This document shows positions 1 through 9,455 of a stretch of 64,000 nucleotides of DNA, in pieces. Origin of the DNA: Prolixibacteraceae bacterium (GTDB lineage: Bacteria > Bacteroidota > Bacteroidia > Bacteroidales > Prolixibacteraceae); assembly GCA_019856515.1 (NCBI GenBank), contig CP082230.1, positions 4,898,001 through 4,962,000 of the forward strand, given 5' to 3'. The notes beneath the pieces are model-generated. The model was not told the origin of the DNA, did no database searches, and saw only the letters and a program-made list of their open reading frames with translations. Both the position numbers and the translations under genes were made by a program. Position 1 is the stretch's first letter. Every line of letters starts with the position of its first letter.

Positions 1-1
1 C

Positions 2-1330
2 CCAAATATTGGAATTCGTATCAAACTTTCTAGTGCTGGAAGTGGTAAATGGGAAGGCTCAGGAGGCGACTCTAGTAAGTTCGGACTGAATGCAAGCGAA
101 CTGTTAGATGCCGTGACTTTTCTTGAAAACAATGGACTTCATGACTGTCTAAAGTTGGTCCATTTCCATATCGGTAGCCAAGTCAATAAAATACGACGAA
201 TTAAGATCGCATTAAAAGAGGCTGCCCAATTCTATGTTCAGCTGCAAAAGATGGGAATCCCTGTCGAGTTTGTGGATATTGGTGGTGGACTAGGGGTCGA
301 CTACGATGGAACACGTTCATCAAATTCTGATAGTAGTGTGAACTACAGCATTCAGGAGTATGTGAACGATGCCGTCTATGCCATGGTCGATGCGAGTAAC
401 AAAAACGGACTGCCTCATCCAAACATCATCACCGAATCCGGGCGTTCCTTAACAGCCCACCACTCTGTTTTGGTGTTCGAAGTGATGGAATCCACCTCAC
501 AGCCTCGTTGGGATCATGAGATGCATATCGATGATCAAATGCACGACAATGTGAAGGATCTATATAGTATTTTGAAAGGGTTATCTCAACCCCATCTTTT
601 GGAGGATTGGCACGATGCCCTTCAGCTAAGAGAGGAGTCGCTCAACCTGTTTAGTATTGGACTGCTCGATATAAAAGGGCGTGCGATGATGGAGCGACTA
701 TTCTGGACAATTGCGAGAGAGGTCGAGAAGATGTCGAAACGTCTCAAACATATACCTCATGAACTAGAGCGACTACCACAGCTATTAGCCGATAAGTATT
801 TCTGTAACTTCTCGCTGTTTCAATCGCTTCCCGACTCTTGGGCTATCGACCAACTGTTTCCAATAGTTCCTATTCAGAACCATTTGGAGGAGCCGTCAAA
901 CTATGCAACCATACAGGATATCACATGTGATTCTGATGGGAAGATCGACAACTTTATTGTGACCACGAACTCTTCACAAACATTGCCTGTACATCGTCTG
1001 AAAGAGGGCGAGAACTACTATATTGGGGTCTTCCTTGTTGGGGCCTATCAAGAGATATTAGGGGATCTACACAATCTCTTTGGCGATACCAACGCGGTAC
1101 ATGTCTCTCTGGGTGACGAAGGGTACTCTATTGATCAGATCATCGATGGCGAAACCGTTGCCGAAGTGTTAGACTATGTACAGTATAATCCCAAGAAGCT
1201 TGTGAGAGCCGTAGAGACTTGGGTTACTGCCTCCGTAAAAGAGGGGAAGATTACAGCCAAAGAGGGGCGCGAATTTCTAGCAAACTATCGCTCTGGATTA
1301 TATGGCTACACCTATCTAGAGAAAGAGTAG
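2..1330 (+). CDS. speA: Biosynthetic arginine decarboxylase, C-terminal 442 residues (5' end outside window)
   Basis: A PLP-dependent fold-III decarboxylase that converts arginine to agmatine, the first step of polyamine synthesis by the agmatine route. The frame is open from base 2, so the gene starts before the window and the PLP-lysine region is missing. Seen in the fragment: HFHIGSQ at residues 54-60, the phosphate-binding glycine loop IGGGLG shortly after, ESGR, and the C-terminal motif CDSDG typical of arginine/ornithine decarboxylases, then GAYQEILGDLHNLFGD, which is highly conserved in SpeA. An internal GTG at 113 is not a real start because conserved sequence continues upstream of it. 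It converges with the next gene across a strong hairpin. Confidence 0.95.
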   Translation, partial: PNIGIRIKLSSAGSGKWEGSGGDSSKFGLNASELLDAVTFLENNGLHDCLKLVHFHIGSQVNKIRRIKIALKEAAQFYVQLQKMGIPVEFVDIGGGLGVDYDGTRSSNSDSSVNYSIQEYVNDAVYAMVDASNKNGLPHPNIITESGRSLTAHHSVLVFEVMESTSQPRWDHEMHIDDQMHDNVKDLYSILKGLSQPHLLEDWHDALQLREESLNLFSIGLLDIKGRAMMERLFWTIAREVEKMSKRLKHIPHELERLPQLLADKYFCNFSLFQSLPDSWAIDQLFPIVPIQNHLEEPSNYATIQDITCDSDGKIDNFIVTTNSSQTLPVHRLKEGENYYIGVFLVGAYQEILGDLHNLFGDTNAVHVSLGDEGYSIDQIIDGETVAEVLDYVQYNPKKLVRAVETWVTASVKEGKITAKEGREFLANYRSGLYGYTYLEKE

Positions 1331-1387
1331 TGTTTTGAGTCTTTAACCTCACAACATGATTTAATGTAGTGGAAAAGAATAGATAGC

Positions 1388-1420
1388 AGTAGTAGCGAAA
1401 ACGATTATTTCGCTACTACT
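1388..1420. terminator. Bidirectional hairpin between convergent genes
   Basis: A perfect 13-bp stem (AGTAGTAGCGAAA pairing with TTTCGCTACTACT) with a 7-nt loop lies between the speA stop and the end of the minus-strand gene at 1460. The placement and perfect pairing suggest a shared transcription terminator, although the U-tract is weak on both sides. Confidence 0.7.
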
Positions 1421-1459
1421 ATGCCTATCAATATCACTTCTAATTCTATGTAATCCTTG

Positions 1460-3124
1460 TTAGGTTAACATGATCTCAGGTAAGAGTTGACTATAATTTT
1501 TTACTCGATTCTTAAGTTCTATGAGTGTTTTAAATCCATGAAACTGATCCAGTATTGATTGTTCTTTTTCTTGTGCAAATGGGCTATACTCTTTTAGAAC
1601 TAAATTATCCTCTGATTGCGTTAAGGTCATCAGATAAGTACGATGACCTTTATTCTTCTCAAGAATATCAATAAGCTCTTCTCCATGATGGTGGTAGGAG
1701 ATGATCGTATTTCCCATCCCTTTATTATCTTCAGGATAAATTTCAAATATATTTGAATCAATACCATAATCTTGCAGTAGCACACCATTAGGTTCTATTT
1801 GATCTAATCCATGACCCACTCGTAATATATCATCGTTTCTAAGTCCAGTACATAACTGACCAAGTATCCGCTTTAGATCCATTCTTGTTAGTCCATGTGA
1901 TTCATTGACAAAAACAACCTGGTTGTGAATGACACATAGCATATTCTCCCACTCTTTTCCATTGTACCGTTGTAATATAAATCCATCTTGAATCCTTTCG
2001 TCTACAGGAAGATCCGATTTGATCGCTAGGGAGATGGTACTCAACGAAAAATAGTGTTTTTGATCATTATATTTGAATTTCATCTCATAATGATACACTG
2101 TGAAAAAACTATTCGAAAAGAGAAGATCATATATCTCTTGATAGAATTGAAGTAGAATCATGTTGTTAATCACTATCTTTTCATACAGTATCTGTAAGGG
2201 TTCAGATATATCCTCAATTTTATACCCCTCTTTATTGTCTTTGTCCTCTTCGTCATTGAATTTTGAAAGAAAATCACTGTATATAGATAGCACCTTAAGA
2301 AAGCTCGGGTAGATAGGCTCTAATCTTGTAATCTCATGATAAGCGTTGATTAACTCTTTTTCTGTTGTAGACAAAACTAATGGTGATGAATTAAGCGCTT
2401 CCATCAACATCTGTAGGCTTATGCTAATAACTATTGTTATGCCTCCTACCGTTTCTGAAATCTTCTGTCGCATCTTATTTATTAGAGGTACATCGTTAAG
2501 GTCCTCATCTCCTGTGGTGCTAGTATAACTATCAAGACAATGTGTCTTAAGAAAAGAGTCCTGTGTATTGATGGGATTCATATACAGACTGATCTTGAAG
2601 TGATCTAATGCAGCATGTAGGCTCTCATTACTTTTATACATCTCTAAGAACAGATCATGAAAGACAGCAGTCGGCTCTATAGTCCTCTTCTTGACCTTAA
2701 GATCTGTCATCGCAATGCCTAATACTGCATCCGAACAATTTATATCTAATGCTTCAAAGAAGTTACGTATAACCGTTTTCTCTTGATTGGTGGCAATGGC
2801 TTTGCGACTCGAATGGCTCAATGCCAATGTGCCTTCGCTTAAAATATAATCTTGTGTGCCTAGAAAACCACTTTTACCTTGTTCCAAGAATAAGATATAG
2901 GTAACCTTTCCAAAAGACTGAACGATAACATAATGCTCTTTTAGATAATGTTGATAGATGTGTACATCACTCAGTTGTTTCTGTTCATCTTTGTCATTAC
3001 CTAATTTATGACAGTATTGCATTAAATCTTCCATCTTCTTGTATGGGAAATTCTCGAGTACTCTTATTTCTGTAAACCCCTGTATGGCAGACGGCATCTT
3101 TGTAGGAAAAAAAACTTTATCCAT
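1460..3124 (-). CDS. Unrecognised 554-residue protein
   Basis: I do not recognise the family. The 554-residue product starts at an ATG (MDKVFF), has no signal peptide and looks mainly soluble. One hydrophobic stretch near residues 228-245 (GGITIVISISLQMLM) could be a buried helix or a single membrane segment. The middle is acidic and lysine-rich (DEEDKDNKEG, about residue 290). The composition is that of a real coding gene. It stands alone between the speA terminator and a very long inverted repeat, so neighbours do not suggest a role. A lineage-specific Bacteroidota protein is the safest reading. Confidence 0.75.
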   Translation of the reverse strand: MDKVFFPTKMPSAIQGFTEIRVLENFPYKKMEDLMQYCHKLGNDKDEQKQLSDVHIYQHYLKEHYVIVQSFGKVTYILFLEQGKSGFLGTQDYILSEGTLALSHSSRKAIATNQEKTVIRNFFEALDINCSDAVLGIAMTDLKVKKRTIEPTAVFHDLFLEMYKSNESLHAALDHFKISLYMNPINTQDSFLKTHCLDSYTSTTGDEDLNDVPLINKMRQKISETVGGITIVISISLQMLMEALNSSPLVLSTTEKELINAYHEITRLEPIYPSFLKVLSIYSDFLSKFNDEEDKDNKEGYKIEDISEPLQILYEKIVINNMILLQFYQEIYDLLFSNSFFTVYHYEMKFKYNDQKHYFSLSTISLAIKSDLPVDERIQDGFILQRYNGKEWENMLCVIHNQVVFVNESHGLTRMDLKRILGQLCTGLRNDDILRVGHGLDQIEPNGVLLQDYGIDSNIFEIYPEDNKGMGNTIISYHHHGEELIDILEKNKGHRTYLMTLTQSEDNLVLKEYSPFAQEKEQSILDQFHGFKTLIELKNRVKNYSQLLPEIMLT

Positions 3125-3230
3125 GTGATTAAGAATTTATACGTTTGTGTAATCTTTAGGTTGTAGTCTAAAGTTAGCAATTTAAAACGCATAAATACAT
3201 GAGAAAATACACTTACTAGAAAGAGAACAT

Positions 3231-3294
3231 CCATTGTATTAAAAAAAGAGAGGATGCTGCTATTGCAACATCCTCTCTTTTTTTAATACAATGG
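3231..3294. terminator. 26-bp perfect inverted repeat, probable terminator
   Basis: Arms 3231-3256 and 3269-3294 are exact reverse complements (26 of 26) around a 12-nt loop that can itself form TGC-TATT-GCA. Each arm carries a 7-A or 7-T tract followed by GAGAGGATG, so it could terminate in either direction. It sits downstream of the minus-strand transporter ending at 3451 and upstream of the gene starting at 3124. In the rest of the 326-nt gap (3125-3450) I see nothing else recognisable. A stem this long and perfect is unusual for a terminator. Confidence 0.7.
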
Positions 3295-3450
3295 AACTAG
3301 CGCCTTCAGCGCATCGTTGCAGCAAAAAATAGATGGATTATATTGAATAACTCAACCTATTAATATCAGTTGTAGAGATCTCTTTTAGTGATGTAAATGG
3401 ATCATTTTTGATTACACGGCAATAATAACTACAACATAAAGGTCATTCCA

Positions 3451-5046
3451 CTAGAATCCATTTAACTCCATGGTTACTGTAGGAATAAGCAGTAACAGCC
3501 CTAATACAATAAGAATGACCATCAGTGGTGTAATCCATTTTACCCATTTAGGATAAGGAATCTTAGCCACCCCAAGAACTCCTACAAGAATACCCGAAGT
3601 CGGAGTGATCATGTTGGTGAAGCCATCTCCAAATTGAAAGGCCATCACAGTAGCCTGTCTTGAGATACCAATAAGGTCCGAAAATTGTGCCATCATAGGC
3701 ATCGTTAATGCCGCTTTACCTGATCCTGATGGGATGATGATATTTAAGCACGATTGAAAGAAATACATCATACTCACCGAGGATACTTTCCCCATATCAT
3801 TCGTCGCTGTCGAGATGCTGTAGAGAATCGTGTCGATAATCTTACCATCCCTTAAGATCACAATGATTCCACCAGCCAATCCTACAACAAGTGCTGCGGA
3901 AAGAATATCTGCCGACCCCTCTATAAATAACTTGGTGATCTTGTTTCCGTTATTCCCTGCAGCAATACCACCAAAAATACCCATCGCAAGAAATAGAGAT
4001 GCGATCTCTCCAACATACCATCCGTACCCCATCACTCCAACAATAAGCAGTAGAATCGTAAATAGTAGTAGGTTTAAAATAAAGTAATGCACTGTCTTGC
4101 GTAGAGAAATAGCTCCCAATACAACGAACAGTACTGCAAGAAAAGGAAATGCACAGGCCTGAACAACCGACTGTCCAATCTTAAGATCTGTAGATGGATA
4201 TTGGAATGCAATATTGATCATAAAAACCGACAATAATACGTAGACAACATAAGCGCTGCGTGGTATGTAATGTTCTATCTCTCCCGATGTCGCATCTTTC
4301 TTATCTCTCCAGTACTTATCCTCCTCATACACCAACGAACTCTTAGGGTTCTTGCGTATCTTATGGGCATAACGTAGTATAAAAGTGAAACCAACCACGT
4401 TGATCACCACCCAACAGAACAGACGATACTCAATGCCGCTAAACAGTGGTAGGTTCGAAAGACCTTGGGCAATACCGATAGTGAAAGGGTTTAGGATAGC
4501 CCCTGCAAAACCAAGACCCGCCGCCACAAAACATAGGGCCACACCTAGAAGGGAGTCATACCCCATCTTGATCGAAAGAGGTACAAAGATAATGATAAAG
4601 GCGATGGTCTCTTCACTCATCCCAAAGACCGCCCCAAAAACACTGAACATCAGCATAATCATCACAAAGATGATGTTGTCAACCCCAATCTTCTGTATCC
4701 ATTTAATATGTTCGAATCGCTTCAGCGAATCCAAAAACGAAGTAATCCCTACATCGATAGACTTACTGTCGTTGATGATCCAAAAAGCACCCCCAATAAT
4801 AAGGATAAAGGCGATGATATCTGCCGCATTCGTAAATCCAGTAAAAAAAGAAGAGAACACTTGCCACGACTGTGGAACGCTCTCTTGATATTCAAATGAG
4901 TTGTTGACAACAACTTCTCTTTCTACACCGTTTACATCGACTACCTCTCTGGCAAACTCTCCGCCAGGAACAATCCATGTCATGACTGCTGAAAGAAGGA
5001 TGATTCCAAAAATAATCACATAGGTGTGAGGAATTTTCTTAAGCAT
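3451..5046 (-). CDS. YfcC-family (DcuC/C4-dicarboxylate carrier-like) membrane transporter
   Basis: A 531-residue polytopic inner-membrane protein with about twelve hydrophobic segments. The opening MLKKIPHTYVIIFGIILLSAVMTWIVPGGEF type is characteristic of the YfcC / C4-dicarboxylate anaerobic carrier family. Paired conserved re-entrant regions are visible: FGMSEETIAF and NPFTIGIAQGL in the first half, and PSGSGKAALTMPMMAQFSDLIG and TNMITPTSG in the second half, the latter typical of ion-coupled carriers of this superfamily. The substrate is unknown; relatives carry dicarboxylates or arginine/ornithine-type compounds. Its start overlaps the end of the upstream CPBP protease by 8 nt, so the two are probably co-transcribed and end at the long hairpin near 3260. 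Confidence 0.85.
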   Translation of the reverse strand: MLKKIPHTYVIIFGIILLSAVMTWIVPGGEFAREVVDVNGVEREVVVNNSFEYQESVPQSWQVFSSFFTGFTNAADIIAFILIIGGAFWIINDSKSIDVGITSFLDSLKRFEHIKWIQKIGVDNIIFVMIMLMFSVFGAVFGMSEETIAFIIIFVPLSIKMGYDSLLGVALCFVAAGLGFAGAILNPFTIGIAQGLSNLPLFSGIEYRLFCWVVINVVGFTFILRYAHKIRKNPKSSLVYEEDKYWRDKKDATSGEIEHYIPRSAYVVYVLLSVFMINIAFQYPSTDLKIGQSVVQACAFPFLAVLFVVLGAISLRKTVHYFILNLLLFTILLLIVGVMGYGWYVGEIASLFLAMGIFGGIAAGNNGNKITKLFIEGSADILSAALVVGLAGGIIVILRDGKIIDTILYSISTATNDMGKVSSVSMMYFFQSCLNIIIPSGSGKAALTMPMMAQFSDLIGISRQATVMAFQFGDGFTNMITPTSGILVGVLGVAKIPYPKWVKWITPLMVILIVLGLLLLIPTVTMELNGF

Positions 5047-5884
5047 GTTGATCTGTTTTAGTTATAATCGGTTTTCTAAACCATCGATATTTATTGTTCT
5101 TTCTCGTTGCAAAAATAATTATTGTAATCATTAATAATATGACAAAGCCGTGGATGACGTTATTTTGTGTCGTATGCTGCAATAAAGGCTCCTGTGAAAG
5201 AGGTTTCCAGAACACAATCGACAGGTATACCAACCCATTGTGAATACTGTGTCCTGCAATCGCTGCCCATATCGAACCCGTCTGTGCTCTCAATATTCCT
5301 ACCAAAACCCCAAGTATCGTCGCAGGAATAAACTGCCACGGATTCATATGGAAAAAACCAAAGAGTAGTGCCGAGATCAGAATAGCCTTGGTTTTAGAGT
5401 AGTTGCGAAGAAAACCATTCATGATGATCCCTCTAAATATCAACTCCTCAATTATTGGCCCAATCAAAACCACCTTTGCAATACCAACCCACTGTGAAGG
5501 AGCTCTCTCAAAGATCCTTGCAAACAACTGATTGAACCAATCGGGTACGGGTATCAGTTGTGTAAACCACGTATTGATGTCGGCCATGTAATACTGAATC
5601 GAAACATCCATCAATATGAATGGAAGAAGCAACCACACCGCAAACCACTTAAATGGAAATACCTCCTTTAATGAAAATCCCGAACTCTTATAGCCATAAA
5701 ACAGAATGAAGAGTGTCGAACCAATAAACACGGGATAGGATACCAGCGGACTGCTCAGATAAGAAGTGCCATGATGGTAATCATATAGTGCAATAGGCAG
5801 TTCAACGATCGCCTGTATAAAAGTGTACAGCGCAATAATGAATAGGGCTGCCCATATATTTGGATAGAATTGCTTTTGTTGCAT
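5039..5884 (-). CDS. CPBP (CAAX/Abi) family intramembrane metalloprotease
   Basis: A multi-pass membrane protein of 281 residues. The conserved Abi/CAAX core is present: EELIFRG (glutamate pair plus arginine), then FFHMNPW, then HSIHNGL, which together supply the glutamates and histidines of the metal site. The family includes prenyl-protein proteases and bacteriocin-immunity proteins; the substrate here is unknown. I chose the ATG at 5884 because GAGAGG lies just upstream; a TTG at 5905 is in frame but less likely. The 3' end overlaps the transporter gene by 8 nt, which indicates an operon. Confidence 0.85.
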   Translation of the reverse strand: MQQKQFYPNIWAALFIIALYTFIQAIVELPIALYDYHHGTSYLSSPLVSYPVFIGSTLFILFYGYKSSGFSLKEVFPFKWFAVWLLLPFILMDVSIQYYMADINTWFTQLIPVPDWFNQLFARIFERAPSQWVGIAKVVLIGPIIEELIFRGIIMNGFLRNYSKTKAILISALLFGFFHMNPWQFIPATILGVLVGILRAQTGSIWAAIAGHSIHNGLVYLSIVFWKPLSQEPLLQHTTQNNVIHGFVILLMITIIIFATRKNNKYRWFRKPIITKTDQHA

Positions 5885-5901
5885 AGTATACCTCTCTATT
5901 T

Positions 5902-6129
5902 TCAAATTATCCCCATTAAATGATTAAATGAACTATAAGCTTTACGAATACTGTTTTTAAATACTTCGTTAAAAAAAGGAACCTTAGCTCCCCATATGAT
6001 AGTATTAATAAGCAAAGTATAAACAATATAGAACGCAAGAATTTTGCTCATTCCACAATTTAATCGGTATTCGTGCCCATCAAAGACACCGCGAACCCAA
6101 CGAAGATAACTATTCAAGGTTGATATCAC
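5902..6129 (-). CDS. Doubtful small ORF with one predicted membrane segment
   Basis: A 75-codon frame with a GTG start ending just before the CPBP protease. It has one hydrophobic stretch (ILAFYIVYTLLINTIIWG) and no family I recognise. It could be a small membrane protein co-transcribed with the protease, or a decayed gene remnant next to the repeat locus at 6.2 kb. Only the position and the hydrophobic segment support it. Confidence 0.2.
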   Translation of the reverse strand: MISTLNSYLRWVRGVFDGHEYRLNCGMSKILAFYIVYTLLINTIIWGAKVPFFNEVFKNSIRKAYSSFNHLMGII

Positions 6130-6198
6130 AAGATAACAAATGTTATTTGTATTACTACTTTGATTCGTAGTATGTTATAGGTGTGTAAAAGCTAAGTG

Positions 6199-6418
6199 AC
6201 TCCCCCTTTTATATCCTACATACCTACCTCCTAGTTACCTGATAGGGGGTTGATAGGGGGTTCCTCCTACCTTTGTCCATGGTTTAGCCATGGTTCGTCC
6301 ATGGTTTGTCCATCGATTTCGGGGGTTTTGATGGATGAATCATGGTTAAACCATGGCTAAATCATGGGCAAAGGTGGGAGGAGGTACGAAGGAGGGTGGG
6401 AGAAGGTAGCTAGAAACC
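6199..6418. repeat. 11-nt-periodic repeat within a 53-bp imperfect inverted repeat
   Basis: From 6243 to 6418 the sequence reads as sixteen consecutive 11-mers in one phase, for example TAGGGGGTTGA, TAGGGGGTTCC, TCCATGGTTTA, GCCATGGTTCG, TCCATGGTTTG, ATGGTTAAACC, ATGGCTAAATC, ATGGGCAAAGG and TGGGAGAAGGT. The left half carries C-rich and CCATGG units and the right half their complements: 6262-6314 pairs with 6330-6382 at 44 of 53 positions around a 15-nt loop. Weaker 11-mers extend back to about 6199. No coding, IS or CRISPR feature explains it. A second locus with the same architecture but different sequence lies at 60827-61101. Confidence 0.85.
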
Positions 6419-7047
6419 CTATTGTGGCTATCATGAATTATCGACACAGGTCTCGAAATTGGAGAGAGAATAAGAGTCGAATATCTTGTCATAATAGAGC
6501 CATTAAGGTATCTGCTCTGAATGGAATCATCTACATCTATTTATATCCGAGTAGCGTTCAATTCTATGAAATTAAATATAGTAAAATGTGGTGGTAATTC
6601 AAATAAAAATGAGTAAATTAAGGGGTTATTAGGTTGAAATAGACGCTATTGTGTCTACTTTATACTACAAAGTAGTATGAAGTAATGTTTTAAGTTTACA
6701 TAATAACAATTGAAGGTGTTTTTTTAATACGATTGTGGGATGTTAAACCCTTTTTGAAAAAGAAAAATACCCGATGAATTCAACAAAAATTATCTGCCAA
6801 TCTTGATTTAAAAAGAGGCGTAAAAAGTTGCGACAAGAGCTCTTTTTGAACCGCCCAAACGACAACGATAATACAGTTTTATCTAGTAATTGTCGGAAAA
6901 GTGTGGTGTAGGGAAGAGTGAAGTGTCATAACATCCGCCGTTAAATAAAGTTTTGGTATTATGTAAAACCTAATTCTGAATAGCTTTTCTCTTGGTCTCT
7001 CTCTAACAAAGAGGACCTTAGCTATTGGAATATAAAACGTGTCAGTT
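6419..7047. other. Gene-free stretch
   Basis: An AT-rich stretch between the 11-mer repeat and the DUF6266 gene. Small hairpin-like sequences occur near 6640-6690 (TAGAC/GTCTA, ATACTAC/GTAGTAT). No ORF with coding character and no recognisable RNA gene was seen. Confidence 0.5.
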
Positions 7048-7704
7048 ATGGCAATAATTAAAAGTGGAGAGTTGACAGGCGTCTTAGGTCCTTTAGTGAA
7101 GTACAATGTCAAAGGCAATGAAATGCTCAGAACTCGACCCGACCGAAGAAAAAAACTATCTGTCAAACAGTTGTCGCAAGTCATGAAAATGAAGCAGACC
7201 ATGAAATTCTTGCGTGGCGTACGTGAGTTGGTGAACCACAGCTATCCTTCCGATAGTCCTTTCTCTAATGGGCATGTCTTGGCGCGCTCCTCGATCCTTC
7301 GTAACGCCTTCAAAGGAGTCTACCCCGACCTAACCTTCGACTACTCACAAGTTCAGCTAAGTAGTGCTAAGAAGAGTCATGTGAAATCTATTACTGCCGA
7401 GATCAAAGAGGGCGTAATCGATATTACTGTTCAAATAAATTCGGCACTAAACAGAGACGATGTTTCTGTCTTGCTAATTCATGAACCAGGCCGAGAGCAA
7501 ATTCGTACCCTCAGATATGGACCTTTCCCTTGCTGTCTAGGCGATCGCTTTCAAGTGCCGTTAAAGTATAAGAAAGACCATGGTCCGGTCCAAAACTTTT
7601 GGATTATGATCTTCGATACAAATAAAATCATCCACTACAAGAGTTGTTATTTCAGCTTGTCCAATGAGGATCATCTCCCCGTGACATTCGATTACAGCGA
7701 TTAA
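7048..7704 (+). CDS. DUF6266 family protein
   Basis: A 218-residue protein of the Bacteroidota family DUF6266. The start MAIIKSGELTGVLGPLVKY matches the family's opening, in which a short K-x-G-x-L-G-x-x-G-x-x-G-like stretch is followed by an R-x-x-P and K-x-L-S-x-x-Q motif (here RTRPDRRKKLSVKQLSQ). No signal peptide or membrane segment is seen. The function of the family is unknown; members often occur in multiple copies in variable regions. I chose the ATG at 7048; an in-frame GTG at 7039 adds three non-conserved residues. It borders an AT-rich island with transposase relics. Confidence 0.75.
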   Translation: MAIIKSGELTGVLGPLVKYNVKGNEMLRTRPDRRKKLSVKQLSQVMKMKQTMKFLRGVRELVNHSYPSDSPFSNGHVLARSSILRNAFKGVYPDLTFDYSQVQLSSAKKSHVKSITAEIKEGVIDITVQINSALNRDDVSVLLIHEPGREQIRTLRYGPFPCCLGDRFQVPLKYKKDHGPVQNFWIMIFDTNKIIHYKSCYFSLSNEDHLPVTFDYSD

Positions 7705-8043
7705 ACTTTCGTGGCCAATATCTTTAAGGTATTGGCCACAGATTTTAATTGATGTGTAAAAGTAGGAAACAAAGAATTTTAGCCACGGATTTAACGGATT
7801 TTCACGGATCTTTTTATGACTACGTAGAGGCGCGATGTTTGCGTCTATTGTGTACTTCAACAGCCCCGAATGGGGTGACCGAACATAGCCCAATGGTGGA
7901 ATGTATATGAAGTGCTTTAGCTCTGAATATAGAATGGAGCCTTGGGTTAACATCATGCCCTTATGTCCAAAGGCCTGATCTCTGTTATTGAGGTTGATTT
8001 GGCTTATGATTACGCTTTTATATTTGACTACCTCCCTTTTTTA
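7705..8043. repeat. Decayed intergenic repeats
   Basis: The stretch holds a short direct repeat, three ACGGAT units at about 7785-7811, and then GTAGAGGCGCGATGTTTGCGTCT-like and CAGCCCCGAATGGGGTG-like sequences near 7824-7880. These resemble short repeats scattered between genes in many Bacteroidota genomes; that comparison is from memory. A 131-codon minus-strand frame across it and the end of the DUF6266 gene shows no coding character. Confidence 0.45.
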
Positions 8044-9150
8044 TCAGAAATCTAATTGAAGTTTCATTTGTGCTAGATCTAACGGAGGTTGTTTACTATG
8101 TATCGCATGCCTGGGGTAAGTCTTTGACAATAAAATTTTAATTATCACACTTATCTTATAATAGATGAAATTCCGAAGTTCAGATACTTTGTTTTTATCA
8201 AGTATCTGAATCTTACTGTCTAACAACAACCGAATATGCATTGACTCTAACGTGTTATACAGGATTCCCATTGCAATTGTTAAGATTTCCAACATGCTTT
8301 GCAACCCATCAAATTTCTTTATTTGTATATACTCTAGATCATAGCTTGACTTGATATGTCTATGGTATTCTTCTATTTTCCAACGAAAGCCATATGCTTC
8401 AAATGCTTCTTTTATGATTTACGTTATTGAGTCCTTGGGTGAATTGGTCAACAACCAACATTTCCATCCTGATTTTCGTTTAGTCGTAACAAGCCATAGT
8501 TTATACTCCTTCTGCTTTATGCGATATTTAACTTTTACGGCACCACACTGAAAACTTATCTGTATACTTTTGTTCTTACCTGTTTTATTCGCAGTTAATT
8601 CCATGAAGAAAGGTATTTTTGTACCAATTGTAACTTCTTTGCCTTTGTACTCTAACTTAGTATTCTTTTTTAATCTTATTATGAAATTAGATTACTGGCT
8701 AATAATATGATACTTATAAATTTGTCGATCAAAACCTCGATCAAACACATAAGTCATTTTCTTTGATATGGCATTCTCGACTTCCTGTACGGCCTCTATT
8801 GCTTTTTTATTTTCACTCTTTGCTCCATGATCGAAGCCGTACAATTTGTTATACAAAGGCGTCATCTTCTTTGCCTTATTGTATATGCACAACGTTCATA
8901 AGCCAATAGCCTAATCCAATGGTGTTTTTATCACCATCATTAACAAAGTCTAAGCCTTCCATGTTTTTTGCATATTTTTTTGAATATCAGATCCATCAAA
9001 AAGAATATAGTCCCCATTATGAATGGTATCTGCTAAGCAATTCATGTGACCTTTAAGAAGTTTCATGAAAAAAACTTTCTTATTATAATGGTTTTGAAGC
9101 CTTTTAGTTGTCTGTTGTTTATCTATTGAGTCTCCTTGGTCGGGTTAAAT
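8044..9150 (-). pseudogene. IS4-family transposase, broken by several frameshifts
   Basis: Fragments of one transposase lie in order on the minus strand but in different frames with in-frame stops. From the 5' side: ILFDGSDIQKN (first catalytic Asp region), EGLDFVNDGDKNTIGLGYWL, a piece with YVFDRGFD (second Asp), MELTANKTGK...WLLTNSPKDSIT, and AYGFRWKIEEYHRHIK, which carries the full IS4 YREK signature (Y-2-R-3-E-6-K). The product cannot be made intact. Terminal inverted repeats could not be placed with confidence, so the element's ends are approximate. It forms the left flank of the RiPP cassette. Confidence 0.85.
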
Positions 9151-9455
9151 GATTATTCAGTTTACAAAAATATAGACTTAACTTGTTCTGTATTTGTTTT
9201 GTGAGTATCTTGTACATGAGCTAGGTTTTAAATGTTTTGGTTTGCACACTTAATATAACATTTTTAATCTAGCTTTCCTTCTTCTTAAGTATGTTATTCT
9301 CTATGAAAATCAGATATTTACAATGATTTCATGTCTTTTTTAGGGAGGTTGTCAAATCAATAGAAGATGATTATTAATAATGATCGAATTAAGAAATATT
9401 ATAACTTAGTCATTTAAACGTAAATCCACAGAATAATTTTTATACAACTAATATT
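9151..9455. other. AT-rich gap upstream of the RiPP precursor
   Basis: About 300 nt of very AT-rich DNA between the transposase relic and the precursor gene. It must hold the promoter of the cassette if that is transcribed alone, but no convincing TTTG / TAnnTTTG pair was found. Nothing else is recognisable. Confidence 0.4.

Noticed and set aside
6199..6418. CRISPR array reading of the periodic repeats
   Set aside because: Units are 11 nt without spacers and are arranged as a dyad, unlike 24-40 nt repeats with unique spacers; no cas genes in the window.
6364..6597. 77-codon plus-strand ORF
   Set aside because: It starts inside the 11-mer repeat and its first half is a translation of repeat units; no family and no coding character.
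7561..7956. 131-codon minus-strand ORF
   Set aside because: It overlaps the 3' end of the DUF6266 gene and decayed intergenic repeats; composition does not look like a protein.
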